Source: Eutreptiella sp. 'Long Island Sound 2002'
Lineage: Eukaryota > Euglenozoa > Euglenophyceae > Eutreptiales > Eutreptiaceae
Direction of reading: 5' to 3'
DNA: 64,000 bases
Assembly (NCBI GenBank): GCA_964036045.1
Contig: OZ038378.1
Coordinates: forward strand, 40,673,228-40,737,227
Numbering within the stretch: position 1 is the first letter of the stretch; each line of letters opens with the position of its first letter. Of this stretch, positions 54,601 to 64,000 are shown in pieces. A model generated the notes under the pieces. The model did no database searches and was not told the DNA's origin. It worked only from the letters and a program-made list of their open reading frames with translations. A program made the translations under genes and the position numbers.

Positions 54601-55712
54601 CGGCTTTGCCGGGAGCTCCGGACCCGAGGCGAGGGGCTGTAGCTCCTCTAGCCTTTTCAGGCGTCCCGACATGTCCTCCACCAGGTGGAGGAGGCTGTCC
54701 ACCACTCGCTGCTGCTTCTCCAGGGCCAGCTCCAGATTCTCCCGGTACCGGTCCCGTTCCGCTCGCAGCTCCTCCATGTCTTTCTCCGCGGCCGACTGGT
54801 CGTCCAGGATCCCCGCGATGTCCTCCTCTAGACCATCCTTGGCGTTGTCCAGGCGGTCAAGACGATGCACGATGGCGTCCATCCCCATCTTCGGGTACTT
54901 GCCCTTGAGGAATGACACGTGCTCGCAGTGGCACGCAGCGTGCTTTCCGCCAGATTCAGCACATCCCGCGGTTCCCGGCACCTCAGACTCATGGCCCATG
55001 GGCGTATCGCCTATGGCGTCCGTCTCTGGTCCCGTGTGCCGGGGCACAGGTGCCGTCCGGGCCCTGGCCAGCCTCTCCAAGCCCTCGGCGTCGTGCTTCA
55101 GGGCGGGCTCGGGGGCCGTATGCGCCCTGGCGATCGGCGCGGACATCTCTGACTCCGAAGTGGCTCGTAGGCTGTCCGATAGCCCTCGGAGTGCCCCTCG
55201 GATTCCCACAGCCTGACCGGGCTGGGGTCCGTGTCCATAGCCCCGGCGTCCCTTGCCGCGGACTTGGGTGACCCGCGCTTCCGGTAGCGCCGGGCCCGTC
55301 CTCCACTGCTGCCTGAATGGCAGGCCTCATCAGAGTCCTCCGCGGCGGAGCGGAGGTTGCATGCCTTTCGGCAGCGACGCTCACACATGGAAACCAGGTC
55401 CTCCATGTCACGTCCTCCTCTTCCCGAATGTCGTTCTTCTCTTCGGGCTTCAACTTCCGGCGTTCGCCATGCTCTTGAACGTCTCGGTCCTTCTATGGCT
55501 CCAATCTCCGGCGTGGTCTCCACCGAGTCCACAATACGCACCCGGGGCGTACTTGGGCAGGGCTCATAAGGGCCCAAGTCCCCGGGTCGGCGGTTGGTAG
55601 GGGCAGCAGGTAAGCCTCTGCTACCATAAAGAAGGTCCCTACCAGGACCGGCCCCCGCTGTGCCCCTTCCGCCTGTTACCCCTGCTGGTTTACTCCGGAT
55701 CAACGATTGCAT
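51604..55712 (-). pseudogene. gag: Gag and protease of copy C, frameshifted
   Basis: The ATG is in the 5' LTR (55710-55712) and the frame crosses the primer-binding site. A one-base deletion near 55162 (CC to C relative to B) shifts it. The second open part (55209-52075) holds the coiled coil (about 54900-54640), the capsid-like domain (about 54010-53400), the zinc knuckle (about 52960-52905), the Gly-Lys tail and, without a stop, the protease (DTGAQ at about 52192). At the position where B and D have UAG this copy has TGG (about 52602-52600), so Gag and protease are fused. A one-base insertion near 52098 ends the protease frame, and TGA at 52050-52052 blocks the continuation, which runs on to the TRIM-2 junction. 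Confidence 0.9.
55615..55626 (-). other. Primer-binding site of copy C
   Basis: Minus-strand TGGTAGCAGAGG, adjoining the 5' LTR end and identical to B and D. Confidence 0.85.
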
Positions 55713-57991
55713 TTTTCAAAATCCTCAAAGTCCAGGGTCCAAAATCCAAAAATATAGAAAATGTAATCCTCCTCAACCCTGAATAGCAACCAGACCCCAC
55801 AAATACAGCAATAACCCAATTCACAATCCAAATCAGGCTGCGGGCTTCCGTTCAACACACCGGTCGTCTTACGGTGGCGGGCATGTACAAGAATTGCACC
55901 AAAGAAGAAAGCCCTGAAATTGGCATATGAACACAAATAAAGCAAGGTTGGGGAAATAGGTAAACATACACATTCACAGCCATAAACCCCTCATTCCCTG
56001 GACTCACGACCTTCCCTTGACTCACCAACATATTGCCCTGAACCAGGTCAAATGAGATGGCTGAATGCCATGTGTCACAAGTCACTACACAAACCCCAAA
56101 AATGTGTTCACTCCCAAGCCTCTGAATCCTAGCCCAATAGGGAAGGTGGCGTGTCATGGCCTAGAGTGGCACCCAGGACCATGCCCTACCCTGACATAAC
56201 CTTGATTGGACCTGGAGTCGAATGGGCTTAGAGAAATGACCTATGAGTTTGAACTCATAACATGCCAAAAAACTGCCAATTCACACCATATTGGCCATAT
56301 ATCACATATATGCTCAAAATTGAAGTTACCACTTATCCGAAGGCTCAAAGCATGCATGGAATCGAAGTCTAATATTCATGGAGGATATAGACCAAAGGTC
56401 AATGCCCATGTACATCCCCACTTCACCCTCGAAACCCCTTCGGATATGGGCGCCACCCACTGCCCAGGTCAGCCCATGATCTTGAGACCAATTCTTGTAT
56501 TCCTTCGTGCGCCAAGCCAAATGGAGTACGCGATCCGGCATATGGTGGTGTTCAACTCCAAAGCATATGCCAACATATGAACAACATACCATGGTTCGAC
56601 TCTCCAAAGGCTTCTTGCTGATTGCCGACCAGGTAAGTACACAAAATGCAAAAATGAGCAAAAATTGAGGTCAAGAACATGAAAATATGACCAAACACAA
56701 AGTTGTCATGATAGTATATCTCTATGCTCACCCATGATATCCGCTCATGGTTCAATATACAAATGATTGGAACCATTTGCGAACAATTCCCCCACTTGGA
56801 TCCCCAATCGGGTGCATGGAGATACCTTCGCCACTCATATCTACATGCCCCATGAAAATGGGAGTGCACTCATGGATCTCTTTGCCAAACATACCATGAG
56901 CAATACATACGCGGTAGACTTGGTCTAGCGCTTTGAATTCCACAATTGAGACATGGGCAAAACCCTTGTCCCGTATGGCTCCCCATCTCTTCGGCCACAC
57001 GAAGATATATAACATGGGCGTGAGCATATCAAGACATATACCATGCATATAAAACATACCCTCAAAAGTGGCTCCCACCATGATATGCCATGTCCCTCCA
57101 TGAACAGAACTTCACGTTAAAAATGCGTAGGAACCCAAAGAAAGTATCTATGCAACCCCAACACTCATGCGGTACACTCGAAAGTCGCATTAAAGTATTC
57201 GGTTGCACGGTCCAAGAGTTATATATCACTTTATACCCTCTTGACCATTATCCCTTGCTACACCGGGCATGTGTACACACCAAAGGCGTTTGATGCTTCC
57301 TAAATTAAGTTGAGAGTAAGGCGCGTGCAACCCAACCTTCCCTATTCTCTTTCCTCGCACTCGCGCGTAGATATGGCCATTCAAAGTGGTCCCGCGATTC
57401 ACTTTTGTTTCCCTTATATCTCCAAGTCAAATGGGTGGCAAGTATAAGGGAAACCTGATTCGGGCATAGGGAAAAGAGTATGATCACTCGAAGAAGTCCA
57501 AATCAAGTGCGGCGATGTCGAAGTCGAAAATCCGATTTCGACAACGCGAAAAATTCAGATTAAAATTTCGAGTGCTTATTTAGAAAATTGCGGAAGCAAC
57601 GAACCCTTTGCTGATGAAATCTGACCCTTCAACGGAGTATCCGCCAAAATATCTGGAAATAACAGTTAACCAATCGGTTAACGCAAAATCGCGAGCCAAC
57701 TGACAGTTGCCGATACATTGACCATCAGAACGAAAGGCTGAAAGATTACGGAAACATTATGATAATAAAACCCTGTTGATTCCTGATATTCCGATATATA
57801 AATCTTCGCTGGCGGCGCCTCGGTACTGAATCTGGCCGCTCATAGCCGGAATGGCCAAACCTATCACACTATCACATCGGGTTAGGTCAGGTGGATGGGA
57901 GAGTATGATATCAGCCAATGGCGGCTTGCCGGCACATAGATACACACCCCAAGTGACCCCAAGATGGCCACGGGGGTCTGAACCGGCTTCA
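55627..57991 (-). repeat. 5' LTR of copy C (2,365 bp)
   Basis: Near-identical to 42892-45257. It carries the TATA-like box on the minus strand at 57802-57793 and the gag ATG at 55712-55710. ATGC at 57992-57995 is the target duplication. Confidence 0.94.
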
Positions 57992-59654
57992 ATGCAACCA
58001 AATATTTTGATGCGACTTTCCAGTGTACCGCATGAGTGTTGGTGTTGCATAGAAACTTTCCTTGGGTTCCTACGTATTTTTAACGTGCAGTTATGTCCAT
58101 GGAGGGGCATGGCATACCATGGTGGGAGCCACGTTTTGAGGGTATGTGTTATATGCATGGTACATGCTTCGCTATGCTCACGCCCATGTTATATATCTCC
58201 GTTTGTAGGAAGATATGTGGAGTCATACGTGGCAAGGGCTTCGCCCATGTCCCAATGGTGTGCTCCATAGCGCTAGACTAAGTCTACCGCACATATAGTG
58301 CATGTGGGAAGGCTTACAGAGCGACCCACAAGCGCCACTACCAATTTTCCCATTTTCATGGTGCGCGTCGTGAGGAGGTTCGAAGGTGTCCCTATGTGTC
58401 CATTTGGGGATGCATGTGGGGGGATTGTTCGCAAATGATCCCAAGCAATTGTGTTTTGAACCATATGTTGATACCATGGGTGAGCGAAGTCATATACTAT
58501 TGTGATTATCTTGAATTTAGCAACATTTGCATGTTTTTGACCTCATTTTATGCTCATTTTTGCATTTTGTGTGCTCAACTGGTCGGCTAACAGTAAAGGG
58601 CCTAGAGATCGGTGAACTATGGTATGTTGCTTATATGTTGGCGGATGCTTCGGTGTTGCACCTCACCATATGCCGGATCACGTGGTCACTTTGGCGTGGC
58701 ACACGAGGCCTCACAAACTTAGGTCTCAAATTCCCGAGTTGACCTGTGAAGCATGGCATGTGTATATCCGGAGGGGTTTGGGGGCCAATGTGGGGATATT
58801 CTTGGGCATGGACCTTCGGTCTATATCACCCTTGTATATTACAATTTGGTTTGACACATGCATGGAGCATTTGAACATTTGCCGTATGCATTTTTGAGTA
58901 TATAATTGAATTTTGGGCACTATGGTGTGATTTGCCTAATTTTGCTATGTTGTGAGGTCATCGGCATGGGGCAATTCCCCAAGCCCAATCAACTCCAAGT
59001 CCAACCAAAGTTATGTCAGGGTAGGGCATGGTCCTGAATGCCACTCTAGGCCATGACACGATCACCTCCCCGATTGGGCTAGGGTTTAGAGGCTTGGGAG
59101 TGAACACATTTTTGGGGTTTGTGTAGTGACTTTTGACACATGGCATTTAGCCATCTTATTTGACTTGGTTCAGGGCATCATGTTGGCGAGTCAAGGGAAG
59201 GTCCTGAGTCCAGGGAATGAGGGGCCTATGGCTGTGATTGTGTATGTTTCCATCTTTGCCGAACTTTGCTTGATTTGTGTTCATATGCCAATTTCAGGGC
59301 TTTTTCCATTATTCTATTGGTGCAATTCTATGTACATGCCCAACGCCCGTGTCTCCGTGTGCACCGTGAGACAACCGGCGTGTTGAAAGGAGTTGTTGAG
59401 TGTCAACGCAGGACCTCAAACACCCTTGGAAGCCCTCAGTGTGGATTATTTGGATTGGAGCTATTGTACTTGGGAGTTGGTTATTGCAAGGGATCAGGAT
59501 TTGTGTGAAGAAGCCATATTTTACTATTTTTTGTGGGAAATTGTGCAGGATAGGGCAAGATCATGCAGAACCTGGTGAGAAGCAAGACCATAGGAGTGAC
59601 AGGAAATGGTGGAAGGGGTACAGCAGGGGCCGGTCCTGGTAGGGACCTTCTTTA
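57992..59654 (+). repeat. 5' LTR of copy D, second part
   Basis: Continues the LTR broken at 42891 and ends CTTCTTTA before the primer-binding site. It keeps the candidate leader intron donor (GGTATGTG near 58140) and acceptor (CCAATTTCAG near 59297), and the gag ATG at 59563-59565. Confidence 0.9.
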
Positions 59655-62600
59655 TGGTAGCAGAGGAGTACCTGCCCCCTACCGCCGCACCGGGGACTTG
59701 GGCCCTCATGAGCCCTGCCCAAGGACGCCCCGGGTACAGATCGTGGAGTCGACGCCGGACTTGGAAGCCCGAGAAGAGCAAAGATGCTCAGGACGGAGAG
59801 CCCTTGTACGAAATGGGCTAGACATGGAGGACCTGGCTTCCATGTGTGAAAGGCAATGCCGCAAGGCTTGCAATCTCCGCTCCGCTGCGGAGGAGTTGGA
59901 GGAGACTGGCAGCAACAGCAGGGCCCGGCGTTACCGGAAGCGCGGGTCCCCAAACCCGCGGCTGAAGCCAGGGCGATGGAGACGGATCACAGCCCGGTCA
60001 GGCTGTGGTCAACTGAGGATTCCGAGGGGCATTCCGATGGCTATCGGACCGCTTTCCCTTCGGAGTCGGAGGAGATGGCCATACCGCACACAAGGGCGCA
60101 CACGGCCCCAGAACGCAGCCTGGAGCGTGACGCCGAGGCGTTGGAGAGGCCTACCAGAGCCAGAACGGCGCCTGTGGCCCGGCACACGGAGTCAACGCGG
60201 GATAACATGGGCGACACACCCATGGCGCAGGAGTCCGAGGCGCCAGGAACCGTGGGATGCGCCGGATCAGGCGGAAAGCACGTTGAGTGCCACTGCGAGC
60301 ACGTATCCTTCCTCATCGGCAAGTACCCAAAGATGGGGATGGACGCCATCGTGCAGCACCTCGACCGCCTGGACAACCAGAAGGACGGCCTAGAGGAGGA
60401 CATCGCGGGGATCCTGGATTACCAGTCGGAAGCGGAGAGAGACATGGCGGAGCTGCGAGCGGAGCAGGACCGCTACCGGCAGAAGCTGGAGATGGCCCTG
60501 CAGAAGCAGCAGCGAGTGGTGGACAGCCTCCTCGACCTGGTGGAGGACATGTCGGGACGCCTGAAAAGGCTAGAGGACTTACAACCCCTCGCCTCGGGTC
60601 CGGAGCTCCCGACAAGGCCGGCAACGGCAGAGCTGGTGGAGCGGGTTAAGACCCTCAGGAGCGCCATGGAGAAACCCATGGGCGGCCCTGCAGAGGCACC
60701 TTACGTGCCTCCACGTGTTGACCCGGGTGCGCTGCCGTTTGTTCCCATGTTCAGCGAATCCATAATGCTCGGGGAGCATACGGCACCGGCTGGGTCCTTG
60801 CGGGAAGAGCACGCAACCACGGACCTGAGGAGCCTGACGGTACAGATGTCCCATGCCTCCCAGGATCCACCGACCGCTATGACTGCCCATGCAGTTTATG
60901 CGGAAGAGGAGATCCAGACCATGCAGGGGCGAACCATGGGAAGGGCCGACGCACATGGTCGAGGCCATCCAGGCGGAAACCCGTGGGTGAAGGACCCCAC
61001 TACGGGGATATGGACAGCCGGTGGAGCACGTCCTTCCCGCATCCCAAACCCCATGGGTTCAGGCCCAACTGGACCGCACTCCATGGAGGAGAGGGATGTA
61101 CGGAGAGTGTACTCACACCCCCCGGCCACAGGTGGTATCCGTGTCGGTGGAGTGGTGGCTGCGGACGTCAGAGACGCCATCAGGATTGACGACCTCAGGG
61201 GAGTCAAAATCCCCTACTACGATGGCAACCCCTCCAACCTGGATGACTTCATCCTGGATTGGGAGGACTTCGCCGAGGAGGTCGTCGGCGAGATGAAGGG
61301 AGCGCCAAGGGACAAGTGGGTATGTCGGACATTCCCACACAGGCTGGCGCAGGACCTGAAGGAGGAGCTCAGGATTCAGATCCGCGAGGGATTGATCCAG
61401 ACGGAGCAGGCCTGCCTCCAGTGGCTGGAGGACGAGGAGCGAGTGGACGCTCCCAACCAGCAGTTGGAGGATTCGTGGTCCATTCCGCTGCCGCTGGAGC
61501 GCGGGGAGCTCCGGGTCCGGGAATGGAATGGGTACATCTGCAAGTACCGAAGAAGCCTCAAGCTGGTGGAGGACTGGAACGAGTCCAGCGAGATCCGACA
61601 CCTGCTGAAGGACATCCGCCCCGGCCACTGGAAGAGAAGGGTGGAGGACGAGGAGAAGAAGACAGCAAAGAAGCGCGTGCCCGTACGGATCATGGCATCG
61701 GAGGACACCCACGCCGGAATAATGGAGTTTTTCCGGCGAGACCTCGGCGAGCCCAGCCGAATGTTGGGGCTGAAGAACGCCATCTACATGGAGGTATTCG
61801 GCGACACCATGGGGCAAAGGCTGATGCGCCTCAACAACGTGGAGTGGAGGCGCGGAGAGCCGCTGAGGATGCAGGTCATCTTCGCCCGCATGAGCCTGGA
61901 CGAGATCGTGAAGTACATCCCGGTGGAGCTGAAGCTCAATGCCAAGAACGAGGCTCACGTGCAGGATCGACAGGGCGGTGGACATCGAGGTCATCGGGAG
62001 GATCGCCAACACCGAGAGGTCAAGGAGGACACGGTCGGCACCGCGGAGGAAGGGAGTGGAAGCGGCCAAAAATCTCTGGACCGCGACCACCCGAGAGGAT
62101 CAGGAAGAAGCCCACTTCTTCGCGTTCGTAGCGCACAATATGAAGGAGCATGGGCAGGATAGGTCCAGGTGGAACCGCCTGGACCCAAGGACCAAGAACC
62201 ACAAGGAACCACGGAGGATCGGGAACCCACCGCTCTCGTTCTGCAAGTATAGATCACAGCACACCCGTTGCTGGGTCTGCTACGGCAAGGGGAACAACCA
62301 TGCACATGACCACCGGCATTGCAAGGTATATGAGGATGACAAGAAGACCTACTTCGCCGCCCATCCCGACAAGAAGCCCAAGGAGCAACGAATTGCCGAT
62401 TGGAAGGCAAAGGGCGGAGACGGTGGAAAAGGCCAAGGAAAGGGCCAAGGGAAAGGCGGAGGAAAAGGCTATGGTGGAGGACCCGGCCCAGACCGACGCG
62501 TGAGGTTGATCAAGGAGGTTGCTGAGGACACGTTGAGGACGTTGGAGGAACTCAAAGCCCAGCAACGTGTTGAACAAAGTCCGGGCGGATCGCAGCCGGA

Positions 62601-62851
62601 AGGGGCTGCGGCAGGCCACGTCTAGAGGAGCCCCCACGGGAGTGGGACCCCGGAGGCCTCTCCTCCGAAAATCAGTGGAATCCTAGAGAAAGCGAAGGCA
62701 CATCGGGTGCCGCAGAAGGCTCCAGAAGAGCCAAAACCACTGAGTTTCGCCACTACCAACCCCTGGAGAGCCCTGCCAAGGGAAGTGTATGTGGGCAAGG
62801 GACGTGGCAAGAAAGAAGAAGCGACCACGGAGAGCCCCGTGGACGGGCAGG
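59563..62851 (+). pseudogene. gag: Gag (and protease-leader remnant) of copy D
   Basis: ATG (59563) is in the LTR; the frame passes the primer-binding site (59655-59666). A one-base loss near 59950 moves the reading to the frame open at 59856-62162, and another shift near 62100 moves it to 61939-62625. It contains the coiled coil (about 60345-60590), the capsid-like domain (about 61210-61820), the zinc knuckle (about 62268-62325) and the Gly-Lys tail. A TAG at 62623-62625 occurs at the same place as in copy B, followed by the start of the protease leader (another TAG at about 62684) until element G cuts it off. It is diverged from B and C at many codons but colinear. Confidence 0.87.
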
Positions 62852-63331
62852 TGTAACCGCTGCATAGTGGTTGATCGTTGTGTTAACTGCGAAGCCTGTA
62901 GCCTTGATGCCCCAGGGGTCGTAACGCCCGACACTGCCCCTGATATCTCCGAACCCACATAACCCTCTTCGGACCCATATCCAGCCTCTGGGAGCGACAT
63001 ATGCGAAGCAATTGTAAGTCCAGTGAACTCCATGGTGGAATATGAAGAGTACGAAAACCCGGTCTACAAAAATGGAGCAGACATAGAATCTCAATGCGCA
63101 TTCATCGCAACTAATGACACATCGTGAAATCATTCGAAATAATTTAAATAAATCCGATTGGGAAATCACGAAAGACAAATGCGACTCGACGCGCGCTCAC
63201 AGGCGACATCTGGCGGCGAACGGAAAACATGAAACTGAACGGAAAATTTACTGCACTAATGTACATCTGAGAATCATTGGAATTCTGATCACATCAGTGT
63301 ATAATTGAGTGCTGTCACTGCTGCCGTTACA
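62852..63331 (-). repeat. 3' LTR of element G (480 bp)
   Basis: TGTAACGGCAG... to ...GCGGTTACA on the minus strand, next to a polypurine tract. There is no second copy in the window; it is unrelated by eye to the TRIM-1 LTR despite similar ends. Confidence 0.72.
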
Positions 63332-64000
63332 CTCCCCCTCTGAAAACATACGCCAGTATTGACGCGTTCCCGTGGGGGGCCGGCCACGGGACGCTGCGGT
63401 GACACGCACAAGTGAGCAGGCAGGCAAGGCACTACGCTCACAAGGGCATCAATACGCCTGTGTCATGTGACAAAGCGTTTCAGAATCCTTGCCACTCTGC
63501 AAAGAGGGAACGAAAGTATGTACAGCAACACATCAGGATATGTACACATGGGGTTAAGACTGGACTGGGGTAAGGGCATCAAGGGACAATAGACACTCAG
63601 TCCCGACTCATATCCCAATCCCAGGTCCGACCCTCTCAGTGGCTGACGGGGGCGGGGGCTCAAACACAACCCATGCCCTGCTCAGTCCGGACCCTGAAAC
63701 CCTGCCAATGGGAGAGGTGTCCCACACAGCCACAGGCGAGTTCCTGGGAACCAATGGGTTCCAAGGCCAACCGACAGTGGCTCCCTATGCTCCCTTAACG
63801 GCAGGTCCCAACTCCACTCTGAGCCAGAGATGTGGCCCCGCCATTATCACCCAGGAGTTGGTGGCTGAAAATGGGCTGTTTCAGCCCAAACTGAAATTGG
63901 CTTGAAAAACTCCAAAACTGACCCCTCGTCCGGACCCGCCAGAGGTAGGGACGAGGCAACTGACCCTATGCCCTTCGAGTACGAACTCCCTGGAGCCCTC
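63332..64000 (-). other. Internal 3' region of element G
   Basis: After the polypurine tract I see no gene with recognisable motifs on either strand. A plus-strand open frame at 63639-63905 (88 codons) has no recognisable features and is antisense to the element. Confidence 0.4.

Larger units (their letters stand above)
42892..57991 (-). mobile_element. Family-I Ty3/Gypsy copy C (complete ends, ~15.1 kb, carries TRIM-2)
   Basis: A minus-strand retrotransposon with 5' LTR 57991-55627, primer-binding site 55626-55615, gag-pol, polypurine tract 45268-45258 and 3' LTR 45257-42892. A 4-bp target duplication (ATGC on the plus strand) flanks it. It sits inside the LTR of copy D. Gag has a one-base deletion near 55162, protease a one-base insertion near 52098 and a TGA at 52050-52052, and pol contains TRIM-2 (49724-51603). 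The remainder of pol is open. Confidence 0.95.
42092..62851 (+). mobile_element. Family-I Ty3/Gypsy copy D (split by C, truncated by G)
   Basis: A diverged member of the same family. Its 5' LTR is in two pieces (42092-42891 and 57992-59654) because copy C inserted into it. It is followed by the primer-binding site (59655-59666), gag and the first codons of pol, and is cut at 62851 by the LTR of element G. It interrupts the minus-strand gene whose exon ends at 42041. Its target duplication should be CCTC (42088-42091) repeated outside the window. Confidence 0.88.
62852..64000 (-). mobile_element. LTR retrotransposon G, 3' end (continues past the window)
   Basis: A 480-bp LTR (62852-63331) with perfect TGTAAC/GTTACA inverted ends breaks copy D's pol leader. 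On the minus strand the purine tract AGAGGGGGAG (63341-63332) lies just before it, so this is the 3' LTR of a minus-strand element whose internal region begins at 63332 and leaves the window. The duplicated target should include bases just left of 62852 (GCAGG). Confidence 0.75.

Noticed and set aside
63639-63905. 88-codon plus-strand gene in element G
   Set aside because: Antisense to the element's inferred orientation, no motifs, ordinary length for chance in GC-rich DNA.

Overview
This window looks like nuclear DNA of a transposon-rich eukaryote. It has GT-AG introns, chromodomain Ty3/Gypsy retrotransposons nested inside one another, a pogo-type transposase gene, tRNA-derived SINE-like sequences and a ~200-bp satellite, and no bacterial-type operons or ribosome-binding sites. 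A green-lineage host such as a charophyte alga would fit, but that is an inference; no host marker gene is present. By length, most of the 64 kb is mobile DNA.

Layout. (1) 1-16.2 kb is a three-level nest. The 3' half of chromovirus copy A (family I, + strand; pol 2-3667, 3' LTR 4067-6429) sits inside a second Ty3 element, E (+ strand; decayed pol 6430-9132, an unidentified third ORF to 12343, 3' LTR 12819-13094). E in turn sits inside a minus-strand gag-pro element, F (13095-16070 and upstream). (2) 16.2-21.3 kb holds non-coding DNA, a frameshifted unidentified gene (17.69-18.85 kb) and a satellite made of eight ~200-bp monomers alternating between two types. (3) 21331-35797 is a miniature LTR element (TRIM-1) in the form LTR-internal-LTR-internal-LTR. 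Its middle LTR is split by complete family-I copy B (22091-35287). (4) 35.8-42.05 kb is an island of minus-strand genes: a pogo-like transposase, a Gln-rich/charged multi-exon gene carrying a SINE in its last exon, and a transposon-like exon. Its introns and gene edges are filled with a GC palindrome repeated every 21 bp. (5) From 42092, family-I copy D (+) interrupts that island. D's LTR is split by complete copy C (-, 42892-57991), C's pol is split by a second miniature element (TRIM-2, 49724-51603), and D's pol is cut at 62851 by the 3' LTR of minus-strand element G, which runs off the window.

Biology. Family I encodes one long Gag-Pol frame: coiled-coil and capsid Gag, zinc knuckle, protease, an unusual linker domain, RT, RNase H, integrase and chromodomain. 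The Gag start codon lies inside the 3' end of the 2.36-kb LTR, so translation passes through the primer-binding site. No family-I copy seen here is intact: A has an Asp-to-Asn change in the RT active site, B has three in-frame UAG codons and a lost ATG, C has frameshifts, a nonsense codon and an insertion, and D has frameshifts and is truncated.

The most unusual signal is the set of 21-bp-phased GC-palindrome arrays that make up the short phase-0 introns between 37.2 and 41.4 kb. I do not recognise them as any named element class.
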